Shown: positions 16,522 through 25,416, counted from the stretch's first letter. The stretch: 64,000 nucleotides of DNA from Kordia jejudonensis (GCF_001005315.1 NZ_LBMG01000005.1:1-64000); one strand, 5' to 3'. Notes: generated by a model from the sequence alone, not told the origin. Numbers and translations are program-made.

Positions 16522-16674
16522 TTATACTTCACAATCTGCATCCGAGGCAAGACATTCTTCTTCATAACTAATAATAGTTAATTCAGGCAAATATTCTGGT
16601 TTTCCTGACCTGATATAGAAAACGGAAATTTTCTTTTTGTTTAACTTTAAACTATTCAATTGTCGATTCTTCAT
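16522..16674 (-). CDS. Small RiPP-like peptide without GG site (50 aa)
   Basis: A 50-aa frame beginning MKNRQLNSLKLNKKKISV, clearly the same leader type as the LNKKTIS precursors. The double glycine is replaced by RSGKPE. The remainder is acidic and ends with two cysteines (ECLASDADCEV). The stop lies next to the inverted repeat at 16422-16511. It could be a diverged or decaying precursor, or one cut by a different protease. The next peptide gene, on the same strand, ends at 16772. Confidence 0.55.
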   Translation of the reverse strand: MKNRQLNSLKLNKKKISVFYIRSGKPEYLPELTIISYEEECLASDADCEV

Positions 16675-16771
16675 ACTTTAGCTTTTAAAGTTGATAGTGA
16701 ATCAAAATAATTAAATTAATTTTAATTAAAAGTAAAGCCCGATAAAGTATTACTCACAATTGACAGTAAAT

Positions 16772-16960
16772 TTAACAAACTTGCCATCTGCTACAGCCTG
16801 GACCTTGACTAAAACAATCGCCAAATGTACACATGGCATTATTTGATGGACCGCAGTCACGAAAAGTATTTCCCGTTCCACCTTTTGTGGCGTTGCTTTC
16901 AAGGGTACTAACTGTTTTTTTACTGATGGTTAATTTACTTTTTAAATCTTTCTTTTTCAT
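16772..16960 (-). CDS. RiPP precursor, lanthipeptide-like leader with GG site (62 aa)
   Basis: The leader MKKKDLKSKLTISKKTVSTL runs to a double glycine at residues 27-28. The 34-residue core has five cysteines (RDCGPS, MCTF, DCFS, GCSR and a C-terminal Cys) plus Ser and Thr. It shares strand and leader type with 16522. No maturation enzyme is adjacent. The 287-nt gap upstream to the next sigma gene holds only that gene's promoter (17174-17201). Confidence 0.7.
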   Translation of the reverse strand: MKKKDLKSKLTISKKTVSTLESNATKGGTGNTFRDCGPSNNAMCTFGDCFSQGPGCSRWQVC

Positions 16961-17173
16961 GATATTCTATTTTTTAATTCAACTAAATTTAGGAAAATTA
17001 TTACGGAATTATTTACGGTATTACCATACGATTTAATGAATGAATGATTTTGATTGTATTTTTTATAAAAACGATTTTAATCTATAAACCCAAGTAATTA
17101 CAGGCATCATCAAAAAGATATAGAAAATAAAAGCAAGAAGATGTATCAAATTGTTACATTTTTTTTACTTTTT

Positions 17174-17201
17174 TGTCACATTGCAATAGTTCATACGTAT
17201 T
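17174..17201 (+). promoter_or_regulatory. ECF-sigma-type promoter (TGTCAC-N16-CGTATT)
   Basis: A -35-like TGTCAC (17174-17179), a 16-nt spacer and a -10-like CGTATT (17196-17201), 46 nt before the ATG at 17248. It is the weakest match of the four ECF-type promoters but keeps the exact spacing. Confidence 0.5.
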
Positions 17202-17247
17202 TAGAAATGTATAGCAATAACCAAAACCAAAAAAGCTAACTAGTAGT

Positions 17248-17793
17248 ATGTCTCAAACCGAGCTCATCGAACAGTGTAAGAATAACGACAGGAAAGCACA
17301 ACTGCATCTGTACAGGCAGTATTGTGAAGGAATGTTTATTGTTGCCAACCGATTCTTGAAACATACACAAGATGCAGAAGATGCCATGCAAGAAGCATTC
17401 ATCAATGCATTTCAAAAAATTGATCAATATACGGCTCAAGTAAGTTTTGGCGCATGGTTAAAAAAGATTGTCATTCATAAAAGTTTAGACAAATTACGAG
17501 CGAAACAGCACAATTACATTGCCATAGATGAAACGCAACTTGAAGTTGTTGCTGACGAAAATAGTTGGGAAACTCATGATGCGACAACCGTAGAAGAAGT
17601 AAAAAATGAAATTGAAAAGCTGCCTGAAAAATATAGAATTGTGGTGATTCTATTTTTATTAGAAGGATATGATCATGAAGAAATTTCAGAAATACTAAAC
17701 ATTTCTTCTAGCGCGTCACGAACACAACTATCACGAGGAAAAAAGAAGTTACAACAAGCATTAGAAAAGAAACATCATGGGACAGGATATTAA
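17248..17793 (+). CDS. ECF-type RNA polymerase sigma factor (module 2)
   Basis: 181 aa with sigma regions 2 (KHTQDAEDAMQEAFINAF, FGAWLKKIVIHKSLD) and 4 (LNISSSASRTQLSRGKKKLQ). It is a close paralogue of the sigma factor at 12906, and both modules have the same gene order, so a module duplication is likely. The next gene overlaps it by 17 nt. The upstream TGTCAC-N16-CGTATT box suggests it may transcribe its own operon. Confidence 0.9.
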   Translation: MSQTELIEQCKNNDRKAQLHLYRQYCEGMFIVANRFLKHTQDAEDAMQEAFINAFQKIDQYTAQVSFGAWLKKIVIHKSLDKLRAKQHNYIAIDETQLEVVADENSWETHDATTVEEVKNEIEKLPEKYRIVVILFLLEGYDHEEISEILNISSSASRTQLSRGKKKLQQALEKKHHGTGY

Positions 17794-18370
17794 AGATTTG
17801 TTGAAAAATGAACCATTACACATTCAAAAAGGATTACCAGACGGACATGAAGCTCGTTTTTTAGATCGATTGGAGGAAGCATTGCCACAAACAGCAGTTA
17901 AAGAAGAAACGAAACAATCTTCATTCTCAATTTATAAAATTGCTGCTGCCGTCATTTTAATTCTAAGTTTAGCTGGACTGATTTATCAACAATTAGGAAA
18001 AGATATTGTTGAAACTGGAGAAGGAATTGTAAATACCGAAGTTGAAGCCACTGAAACACCAAATTTGAAAAGTTTGGGCGATGTTTCTCCTGACTTGAAA
18101 AAGATTGAAGATTACTATATGGCTAGCATCAATTACGAATTGACGCAGGTTGAAGTTTCTGAGATTGGCAAGCAATTGTTCAAAAGTTACATGGATAAGC
18201 TTACAATATTAAACAACGAACACAAGGTTTTACAACAAGAATTAACAGATATTGGTCCTAATGAGGAAACCATTAATGCTATGATTGACAATTTACAATT
18301 TAGACTGAAATTGCTATACCAATTAAAGGAAAAATTAAACGAATTAAAAAAATCAGAAAACGATGTATAA
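17777..18370 (+). CDS. Single-pass membrane protein, candidate anti-sigma factor (module 2)
   Basis: 197 aa. The cytoplasmic N-terminus holds LPDGHEARFLDRL (compare LPKGHRAEFLNKL in module 1). A membrane helix follows at about residues 55-72 (IAAAVILILSLAGLIYQ), then a periplasmic acidic coiled coil. The gene overlaps both neighbours (17 nt upstream, 8 nt downstream), which suggests tight stoichiometry with the sigma factor. The anti-sigma assignment is by position and topology. Confidence 0.75.
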   Translation: MGQDIKDLLKNEPLHIQKGLPDGHEARFLDRLEEALPQTAVKEETKQSSFSIYKIAAAVILILSLAGLIYQQLGKDIVETGEGIVNTEVEATETPNLKSLGDVSPDLKKIEDYYMASINYELTQVEVSEIGKQLFKSYMDKLTILNNEHKVLQQELTDIGPNEETINAMIDNLQFRLKLLYQLKEKLNELKKSENDV

Positions 18371-19862
18371 ATCAATAAAAATTACAACTGTATTGCTCGC
18401 GTTACTTGTCTTTACGGTTGGACATTCACAATCAAAAAAACGAACAAAGAAGGAAGTTTTTACCGTAAATAAAGACGTAACCTTAGAAATTAACACTTCA
18501 CACGCCGATGTAGAATTTGATACTTGGAACAAAAATAAAATAGAAATTGAAGCCACTATTGAAATAGAAGACGCTACAGATGAAGAAATCGAAGCATATA
18601 TGAAAAAGTGGAACTTTAAAGCTATTGGCAATAGTGACAAAGTAACTGTAACATCAAAAGGTGGTTATTCATTATTTGGACAAGCAGGACAATTTGTGTT
18701 GGCAAATCCTGTAGTTATTGAAGAAATTGAAACGCCAATCATTGAAAATTTGCCACGCATCCAAGCGGTTCCAGAATTGCCAATTGATGTATTGGAATCA
18801 TTAGGCGATATCAAATTTGACTATGAAGCTTTTGAGAAAGATGGAGAAGCATATATGAAAGAATGGCAAAAGCAGTGGAAAACTAATTTTGACGGTAAGA
18901 AATTCAAGGAAGAAATGGAGAAGTGGAAAGAAGAATTTATGAAGCAACAAGAAGAAATGACTGTACTCAACGGAAAAGTTCTTTCAGAAAAATATAAAGT
19001 TCAAATGACTGATGAACAAAAAGCGCAATTGGAGTTGCAACTAGCAAAAGTGAAAGAATTGGCAAAAGCTGCGGAAAATAAGAAGACGTACAAAGTAGCG
19101 GAACTTTTAAAAGAAAAGGAAAAATTATTTGATCTAATTCAAGAAAATCAACTAAATGGTTTTCCAATTAATTTGCAAGGGAAAATTGACTTTGACATGA
19201 TTCCGCAAGGCGAAAATGTGTATTTCTTTTCAGATGGAAACAAACGTTTGAAAATAAAAAAGACGATTAAAATTAAAATGCCTAAAAAAGCAAAGTTAAA
19301 ACTCAATGTACGTCATGGAGAAGTAACGATTGCTGCGGCGAGTGAAAATATACATGCAAAGCTGTCTCACGCAGCTTTGTATGCTACAAGTATTAATGGT
19401 GCAAATACGATGATAGAATCGTCGTATGCGCCCATTCATGTTACAAAATGGAATCAAGGTTCATTGAAAGTAAATTTTGTTGAAAACGTAGATTTGCAAT
19501 TGGTAAACAGTATTAATTTGATGGCGAATTCGTCAAAGATAAATATTGGAACGCTAGGGCAGAAGGGAATTATTAGTGGAACTATAGGAAAATTATTGAT
19601 TCATAATATCAGCGATTCATTCGAAACTTTAGATATAATTTTAGAAAATACAGATGCCCGAATTCAATTGCCAACTTCGGCGTTTAAGCTGTATTACGTT
19701 GGCTCAAATTCTGGTATTTCGTATCCGGAATCTGTGGTAGGAACAGAAAATAAAACTCAGTTTACTACGATTGTTCGTGGTTATCAAACTAAAAATACTA
19801 CGAACAAAGAGATTAACATCAATGCAAAATACAGTGAAGTGTTGTTGAATGAGAAATCGTAA
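18363..19862 (+). CDS. Exported DUF4097-like protein (module 2)
   Basis: 499 aa with a signal peptide (VFTVGHSQS). The mature start VNKDVTLEINTSHADVEFDT matches the module 1 protein. It has an inserted, highly charged coiled-coil section of roughly 100 residues (about 155-265, many Lys/Glu), absent from the module 1 protein. A beta-strand-rich DUF4097-like C-terminal part follows. The insert may form a periplasmic stalk. Likely the effector or ligand-sensing arm of the sigma module; function unknown. Confidence 0.7.
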   Translation: MYKSIKITTVLLALLVFTVGHSQSKKRTKKEVFTVNKDVTLEINTSHADVEFDTWNKNKIEIEATIEIEDATDEEIEAYMKKWNFKAIGNSDKVTVTSKGGYSLFGQAGQFVLANPVVIEEIETPIIENLPRIQAVPELPIDVLESLGDIKFDYEAFEKDGEAYMKEWQKQWKTNFDGKKFKEEMEKWKEEFMKQQEEMTVLNGKVLSEKYKVQMTDEQKAQLELQLAKVKELAKAAENKKTYKVAELLKEKEKLFDLIQENQLNGFPINLQGKIDFDMIPQGENVYFFSDGNKRLKIKKTIKIKMPKKAKLKLNVRHGEVTIAAASENIHAKLSHAALYATSINGANTMIESSYAPIHVTKWNQGSLKVNFVENVDLQLVNSINLMANSSKINIGTLGQKGIISGTIGKLLIHNISDSFETLDIILENTDARIQLPTSAFKLYYVGSNSGISYPESVVGTENKTQFTTIVRGYQTKNTTNKEININAKYSEVLLNEKS

Positions 19863-19945
19863 ATTGGTTTATGAGTTGTAAAATAGCAACATCTTTCATC
19901 AGACACAATAACAGCAAAGCGTACTAAAACGCAAAATCACAAAAA

Positions 19946-20587
19946 CTACGGCAAGTAGATTTTATTTTTTATGGCATAAATAACGAGTCCGATTCTGTTT
20001 TTTACATCTAACTTTTCAAACAAAGCATCGCGGTAACCATCAATCGTTTTAGGACTCAAACACATTTGATCTGCAATTTGCTTATACGTCATTTCTGTAC
20101 ACACCAACTTCATGAAAGCGATTTCATTTTCTTTCAATTTTGTACCAGAACTTCCTTTTCCATTTAACGAACCAATTAGAATATTTGTGACATGTTTAGA
20201 ATGGTAAAATCCGTTTGTAACCACTTCATTCAGCGCCATTTCTAGGACACTTTTTTCCACATCTTTCATTAAATATCCTTTAGCGCCAGCGCGCAACATT
20301 TGAATAATGGTACGTTCGTCTTCTTCAATAGAAAGTCCTATAACATCAATGTTTGGAAAATGCTCAGTTACCCAAGTTGTGGTTTCAATACCATTCATCA
20401 AAGGCATATTGATGTCCATTAATACTATATCAGGAGTATTTGTATTTTCTTCTAAGCGTGTTATGAGTTCTTTACCATTTTTACACAAATAACTTACCTT
20501 GAAACGATCAAAAGAATCTACCAAACCACCAATGGCTTGTGATAATAAAACGTGATCTTCTACGATGGCAACGGAATATGTTTTCAA
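19946..20587 (-). CDS. NarL/LuxR-type response regulator
   Basis: 213 aa. The receiver domain has the acidic pair at residues 10-11 and phospho-acceptor Asp58 in VLMDINMP. The C-terminal LuxR-type HTH has MTYKQIADQMCLSPKTID. It is the partner of the kinase 54 nt upstream. Targets are unknown. It is the last gene of a probable five-gene minus-strand unit beginning at 22775 or 23921. Confidence 0.92.
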   Translation of the reverse strand: MKTYSVAIVEDHVLLSQAIGGLVDSFDRFKVSYLCKNGKELITRLEENTNTPDIVLMDINMPLMNGIETTTWVTEHFPNIDVIGLSIEEDERTIIQMLRAGAKGYLMKDVEKSVLEMALNEVVTNGFYHSKHVTNILIGSLNGKGSSGTKLKENEIAFMKLVCTEMTYKQIADQMCLSPKTIDGYRDALFEKLDVKNRIGLVIYAIKNKIYLP

Positions 20588-20641
20588 AATGTTATGATTT
20601 TTTAATTCTGAATTCAGAATTATGAATTAATAATTTACGAA

Positions 20642-21409
20642 CTAAAGGTAATGAATAATCGTTAGTTTTGTTCCTTTTTCCAACTCAGATTCAAGTTCAA
20701 TTTCAGCTCCGATAAGTTTTCCTCTACTTTTCATGTTTTGCAAGCCAATACCTTTATTTAGTCTATATTCAGATTTGTCAAAACCTTTTCCATTGTCTTT
20801 TGCGATGATGGTAAGGAGATTATTTTCGTAATTCAAACTTACATCAAGTTTGGAAGCTTTGGCATGTTTGATGGTATTTGAAAAGAATTCTTGTAAAATT
20901 CGAAACAAAATAATTTCGGCTTTGTCATCAATTATTTCTTCATCTCCGTTGATCGTTAAGGTTGCTTCAATAAAATTGAGTCGATTAAAACGTGCAATTT
21001 CTAAACTTAAGGCTTCGGGAAGCATGATATTTTTCAACGCATCAGGATTAATCAACTTTGAAAGGGCGCGCAATTCTGTGAGACTTTTAGAAATCGTATC
21101 ACTGACTTCGGCGACATTTTCGTTCGTATTATCCAATTGATGCAGTTGAATTTTAGCAAGTGTAAGGAGTTGCCCGATATTGTCGTGCAACTCCCAACTA
21201 ATATTTCTGAGTGTTTGTTCTCTGATTTCTATTTGAGTTTCCGCAATAGCGTTTTCAAACTCTCGTTTGGCTTGTTGTTTTTCGGTCAAGAGCTTATTCT
21301 TTCGCTTGATAAATACCAAGAAAAGTATAATAATAACTACAATTAAAAGGATGAAAACAAAAGTTGCTATTATTGCTGAAACTTCTTGTCCTCCATTTTG
21401 TGACACCAT
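20642..21409 (-). CDS. NarX/DesK-type sensor histidine kinase
   Basis: 255 aa. One membrane helix lies at about residues 11-34, then a short coiled linker. The HisKA_3 dimerisation helix has phospho-acceptor His75 in SWELHDNIGQ. An HATPase_c domain follows with DNGKGFD and GIGLQNMKSR boxes. There is no separate periplasmic sensor domain, so sensing may come through the membrane or through the overlapping upstream membrane protein. The start overlaps the end of that gene by 40 nt. Confidence 0.9.
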   Translation of the reverse strand: MVSQNGGQEVSAIIATFVFILLIVVIIILFLVFIKRKNKLLTEKQQAKREFENAIAETQIEIREQTLRNISWELHDNIGQLLTLAKIQLHQLDNTNENVAEVSDTISKSLTELRALSKLINPDALKNIMLPEALSLEIARFNRLNFIEATLTINGDEEIIDDKAEIILFRILQEFFSNTIKHAKASKLDVSLNYENNLLTIIAKDNGKGFDKSEYRLNKGIGLQNMKSRGKLIGAEIELESELEKGTKLTIIHYL

Positions 21410-22053
21410 ATAAAACCTATTATATAACAGATATTCAAAATAAAAATTAAACTAAGATATAATGTATTTAGTGTAGTGAAGTTTTTTTCATATGATTCAT
21501 AATAATATGCCTTCGACACTATACATGGTATTGCTCCAACATTATAGATTAAAATTCCAAAACTTATCCAAAATAATAAATCTCTCGTCATATATAAGAT
21601 TTTTTCTGAGTTTAAAATTTCAATAAAATATAAAATCACAGCAAAAATTAATGATGCTGACCCTATAATAAAGGATAAAGTGAACATATTACCTTTATAT
21701 TCTTTAATAGTAAAATTTGATATATAAACTATTAAAAATGTTAAAGCAAAAATTACTATTAATCTTTTATGTTTCTTTTTTACAAGTCTATTCCAATAAA
21801 TGGACAATAAAAAGATAAAGTTTATAACTATATATGTATTATATATGTATGAATTATTACCTTTTAATACATCAATAATATATTTTCCATAAATTTCAAT
21901 AATTACTATATACCATAAAAAGAATAAAAAATATTTCAAATATGAGTTTTTATATTTGTAAAAGTATATACTACCAATCACGGCAGTAATAATTTCCATG
22001 TATAAAGTTAAATCTTTGGTTGAAAAAGAAAATGTATCAAATAGGCTGTTCAT
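21370..22053 (-). CDS. Multi-pass membrane protein, possible sensory partner of the kinase
   Basis: 227 aa with about six or seven hydrophobic helices and no recognisable enzyme motif. Base composition is more AT-rich than the flanking genes (many ATA and AAT codons). Its 3' end overlaps the histidine kinase start by 40 nt, so the two are coupled. A role as a membrane sensor module feeding the kinase is inferred from that overlap and the helix count alone. Confidence 0.7.
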   Translation of the reverse strand: MNSLFDTFSFSTKDLTLYMEIITAVIGSIYFYKYKNSYLKYFLFFLWYIVIIEIYGKYIIDVLKGNNSYIYNTYIVINFIFLLSIYWNRLVKKKHKRLIVIFALTFLIVYISNFTIKEYKGNMFTLSFIIGSASLIFAVILYFIEILNSEKILYMTRDLLFWISFGILIYNVGAIPCIVSKAYYYESYEKNFTTLNTLYLSLIFILNICYIIGFIWCHKMEDKKFQQ

Positions 22054-22067
22054 CGAATATCATTAAA

Positions 22068-22775
22068 TTATTGTTTTTTTGATGGAGGAGGACTTAATTG
22101 CCCCATATTAAATGAAGCACTAGTACCATCATCATTTTCTGTTGATTCTTGACTTCTACTTACATACTTTTTATTGGAATTTAATGACAGCATTGCAGCT
22201 TCAAAACGACTACCTGGTTTATGTTCTTCTAGTAACAATTCTCTAATAATTTCATAGCGTCCAACCAATGGTTCACTTGAATTATCAGGAATTATAGAAA
22301 AAGGTAAGTTTCGCATATTGTGATGGTCATCTGAAATTTCCATATGTATCGTAGGAGTAAAGAAAATTGTTTGTTGGTGTTTAAACTCACCTTTATCATT
22401 TCCGTTGGCATCATAGGCACCAAAGTAAATACGAATTCCAGATATAGGATGATTACTAGGGTTTTTGCGCTCAATTGTATCTAGATATTTCATATAACTT
22501 TTAATTTTATCATATGAAAACCATACAAATTGAGTATCCTTAAAATCAGTATTATTTACGCTGTTTCCGATAACTTCATTGATTACATTGTAACGTGTGT
22601 TTTTATAATTTTTATGCAATGCAATTGATTCACTTACCGAGATTTTTCCATCAGGATTGGTTACATCGTCCGGATTTGTAGATGGTGGATTTTGACTGCT
22701 TAGTTTTTTACAAATGAAATAGCCGATTGCAATACCGATAATTAGGGTAATAATTAAGAGTGGTAAATTTTCCAT
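22068..22775 (-). CDS. Membrane-anchored protein with C-terminal NMGQLSPPP motif
   Basis: 235 aa. An N-terminal membrane anchor (about residues 4-23) is followed by one copy of a domain with the pattern YLDTIERK...ISGIRIYFGAYDANG...QTIFFTPT. The C-terminus is SFNMGQLSPPPSKKQ. The neighbour at 22992 has two copies of this domain and the same C-terminal motif. I do not recognise the family. It starts the operon that contains the two-component pair, only 15 nt from the next gene. Confidence 0.7.
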   Translation of the reverse strand: MENLPLLIITLIIGIAIGYFICKKLSSQNPPSTNPDDVTNPDGKISVSESIALHKNYKNTRYNVINEVIGNSVNNTDFKDTQFVWFSYDKIKSYMKYLDTIERKNPSNHPISGIRIYFGAYDANGNDKGEFKHQQTIFFTPTIHMEISDDHHNMRNLPFSIIPDNSSEPLVGRYEIIRELLLEEHKPGSRFEAAMLSLNSNKKYVSRSQESTENDDGTSASFNMGQLSPPPSKKQ

Positions 22776-22991
22776 AAGGTTGTAGTTTTTGTATTTTTTG
22801 TTTGGTTAAAATTAGCCAAACTTTTCTGAATAAAAATTAAAACTACAAAATTGGGTGTTTTTCCCTTTTTGTAAAAAGTGATAAATCAAAATCAATAAAG
22901 AAAAAGACTACTTTTTTAGTAAAGTATGTTGATAATAGGATAAGTAAGTATGAATTGTAACTAATAAATGTAGGCTTGGAGGAATACCATC

Positions 22992-23921
22992 TTACTTTTT
23001 AGGAGGTGGTGGACTCAATTGTCCCATATTGAAAGCTAAACTTTCGTCAGTACTATCTGTATCAATTTTTTGATAGAAATCATTTTGTACGACTGTTTTA
23101 AATTTATTTCCTTCAATATCAATAATAGATGTTTTTTGACTACTTGCTGTCAAAAAGATTGTTTGTGCGTTTGATTTTAACTCCAAATTTGGATCAGTAT
23201 TGTATACTCCGAAAAAGACATCAATACCTGAAATGGCTAAGTTGTGATCTGATGATTTCTTCTGCAAATAGGTACAATACGCTTTCATTTCTTTTAAAGA
23301 ATACCAAACCGCCTTTGTGTAATATTCTTTGGCAACTTTTGCAGCAAAAGGTTTAATGTATTGATTTTCATAGCGATTAAATAACTCAACAGCTTCATTA
23401 AACGATACATATCCATTGGTAGCAAGTATCAAGTTTTCATCATTTCGTGATAGTTGTTTTGGAGATAATACTTGGTCAATACGTTTAAAGGTTAAAAATT
23501 GCCCGTTCTCCACGGTAAATGATTCTTGATAATCCAATGCAGCATTTCGGGTAGTCGGCATTAGAAATATGGTTCTTTTTCCATTGGTTTTTGCTCCAAA
23601 TACAAAACTGATTCCAGTGATGGGAATATTCTTAGCAATAGCGCTATGTTCTAAATGTGTAATGTAGTTGGTAATTGTTTCTAATTTGAAATGAATAGCC
23701 TTGTCTTCAAAACCAATTTTTTCAGCACCAATTTTTGTGAGTCTTGTGCTGTGATCATTTTTAAAAAGAAGTGTCGCTTTGTGGTTGGAAATAATTTTTT
23801 CTGGAACTTCAAGGATTTTGTCCAATTGTTCCACTTCATCTGGATTTTTTGTCATGCAACTCAGGAAAAATGTAACGCACACCAATCCTAAAGAAACAAA
23901 TGACAACATTTTTTTCTTCAT
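22992..23921 (-). CDS. Lipoprotein with duplicated domain and C-terminal NMGQLSPPP motif
   Basis: 309 aa from the ATG at 23921, where a lipoprotein signal ends FFLSC; an upstream frame start at 23990 would bury that signal. Two copies of the domain seen in 22068 lie in tandem: YITHLEHS...ITGISFVFGAKTNG...RTIFLMPT and YCTYLQKK...ISGIDVFFGVYNTD...QTIFLTAS. It ends AFNMGQLSPPPPKK. Probably periplasmic or surface-facing. The role is unknown. The 267-nt gap upstream (23922-24188) shows no gene. Confidence 0.7.
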   Translation of the reverse strand: MKKKMLSFVSLGLVCVTFFLSCMTKNPDEVEQLDKILEVPEKIISNHKATLLFKNDHSTRLTKIGAEKIGFEDKAIHFKLETITNYITHLEHSAIAKNIPITGISFVFGAKTNGKRTIFLMPTTRNAALDYQESFTVENGQFLTFKRIDQVLSPKQLSRNDENLILATNGYVSFNEAVELFNRYENQYIKPFAAKVAKEYYTKAVWYSLKEMKAYCTYLQKKSSDHNLAISGIDVFFGVYNTDPNLELKSNAQTIFLTASSQKTSIIDIEGNKFKTVVQNDFYQKIDTDSTDESLAFNMGQLSPPPPKK

Positions 23922-24167
23922 GGTAATAGTTTTTACGATAATATATTTGATAGCGATTCCGCTTTGTAACGGAATTAATTCAACGTACACTAATAAATTT
24001 ACCTTTGTGGGCTTTTCATTAGTGAGTTTTATTAAGTCGTGACTTAGAAATGTAATTACGATTTCAAAAGTAGAAAAAAAGTGATGTTTCTTTAGAGAAG
24101 TTGTATGACTGTCAATTTTTTATGTGTAATTGTCAAATTTGAGAATTGTATATGAAAAATAGAACGG

Positions 24168-24208
24168 ATATTCTCTTCATAAAATCACCTATTTTATAAA
24201 GAGAATAT
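24168..24208 (-). terminator. Hairpin at the end of the grasp-with-spasm operon
   Basis: ATATTCTCTT (24168-24177) pairs with AAGAGAATAT (24199-24208), and an inner ATAAAAT/ATTTTAT pairing extends it around a short loop. The stop codon of the 67-aa gene (24189-24191) lies inside it. The downstream sequence on the minus strand is only moderately T-rich. Confidence 0.6.
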
Positions 24209-24392
24209 TTGAATTTGGTTTGTAGAAGTCTAGTATAAAACCTTTGCCTCTATATTTTTGCATGTACTTAACTTTATCTGAGGTAACTTTCTTTCCTTGA
24301 TAGGATATAGAAATATGATGTAAGTCAAAACTTACATTGTTGTGTTCAGGTATTTTAAGTAAATCTTTATATTTTTCTGTTTCGTCTTTCAT
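24189..24392 (-). CDS. Small protein at the end of the grasp-with-spasm operon (67 aa)
   Basis: 67 aa, no signal, lysine-rich and probably a small beta/alpha protein (middle SFDLHHISISYQGKKV). It starts 1 nt after the ATP-grasp gene stop, so it is certainly co-transcribed. I do not recognise the family. It could be an accessory or binding protein, an immunity factor, or a remnant. The operon hairpin overlaps its last codons. Confidence 0.6.
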   Translation of the reverse strand: MKDETEKYKDLLKIPEHNNVSFDLHHISISYQGKKVTSDKVKYMQKYRGKGFILDFYKPNSNILFIK

Positions 24393-24393
24393 T

Positions 24394-25416
24394 TTAATTA
24401 GCTGTGTTTACTAAATATTCTGCTATTTTTTTATGTAAATAATAATTACATATCATTGACACGTCTCCATATTGTCCCACAGGATTAATTTCAAGAAAGT
24501 AATATTCCCCGTCTTTGGATTTTATTAAATCAATTGCTCCGAATTTTAACCCTAACTTGATCATTAATTTATGGAGTTTATTTTCTATACTATCATCTAA
24601 TTTATATGGAATATATCTTGAGGGACGATTAGCATCTCTGTTGCGCATATCTATCTCCGTCTGTTCATTTAATTGGCTAAAAATAGCTGCAGAATAACAC
24701 TCTCCATTAATATAAATAGTTCTTATTTCATATTCTTTATCTATATATTCTTGAAATAATGAAGGAGCAAATATTTTAGGAACATCATCGTCTAATTCTG
24801 TAATAAGTTTAGTCATTTGATATAAAAATATAAACTCATCTTTCTTTATTTCATGTCTATGATCAATTATTACTTCATGTATAGATTTTGTAATTATTTT
24901 TTTATTACAATCTATAAAAAAGGAGTGAAGATCATCTAATGAATTTGTAACAATAGTCTTAGGAATAATAAGCCCTAGTTTTTGGGCTTCATGTAATACT
25001 ATTGGTTTGTTTAAACTATTAGTTTGAAATGAACCTAAATGATGATATTCCTCAAGTTTATAACCAATAAAGTCCCAAAATACTTTAAATCTACTATTTA
25101 TAGCATTATGTAGCTTTCCTGCAGGATAGGCATTTTCTTCGTAATCAAAATCTGAGCTAAAATGGTCAGCGTATTTATATGGTCTTCTAAACCATGTAGA
25201 ATTAATATTTACATTTTCATTATTTGTAAAGATGGAGTTTGATTCTATATTATTTTTCCCTCCAAATGTTATTGAATATTTTTTATCATTAAATGTATAA
25301 AGATCTTTTGACTCTCCATATCCAATAAACTTTTCATATTTAGAATTATAATAATACAACCAATCTATAACTCTATTTGTAGAAAAGTCTGTTTCTTCAG
25401 AAAAAATGAAATTCAT
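24394..25416 (-). CDS. gwsG: Grasp-with-spasm ATP-grasp peptide maturase
   Basis: 340 aa. An ATP-grasp ligase related to the microviridin ligases MvdC/MvdD, which join Ser/Thr or Lys side chains to Asp/Glu in a precursor. Seen: the family start MNFIFSEETDFSTNRVIDWL, the nucleotide-binding segment LFQEYIDKEYEIRTIYING (about residues 212-230), and the metal-binding EINPVGQYGDVS near the end. The order (SPASM protein, precursors, ATP-grasp) fits the grasp-with-spasm type. It lies 61 nt after the second precursor. Confidence 0.88.
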   Translation of the reverse strand: MNFIFSEETDFSTNRVIDWLYYYNSKYEKFIGYGESKDLYTFNDKKYSITFGGKNNIESNSIFTNNENVNINSTWFRRPYKYADHFSSDFDYEENAYPAGKLHNAINSRFKVFWDFIGYKLEEYHHLGSFQTNSLNKPIVLHEAQKLGLIIPKTIVTNSLDDLHSFFIDCNKKIITKSIHEVIIDHRHEIKKDEFIFLYQMTKLITELDDDVPKIFAPSLFQEYIDKEYEIRTIYINGECYSAAIFSQLNEQTEIDMRNRDANRPSRYIPYKLDDSIENKLHKLMIKLGLKFGAIDLIKSKDGEYYFLEINPVGQYGDVSMICNYYLHKKIAEYLVNTAN

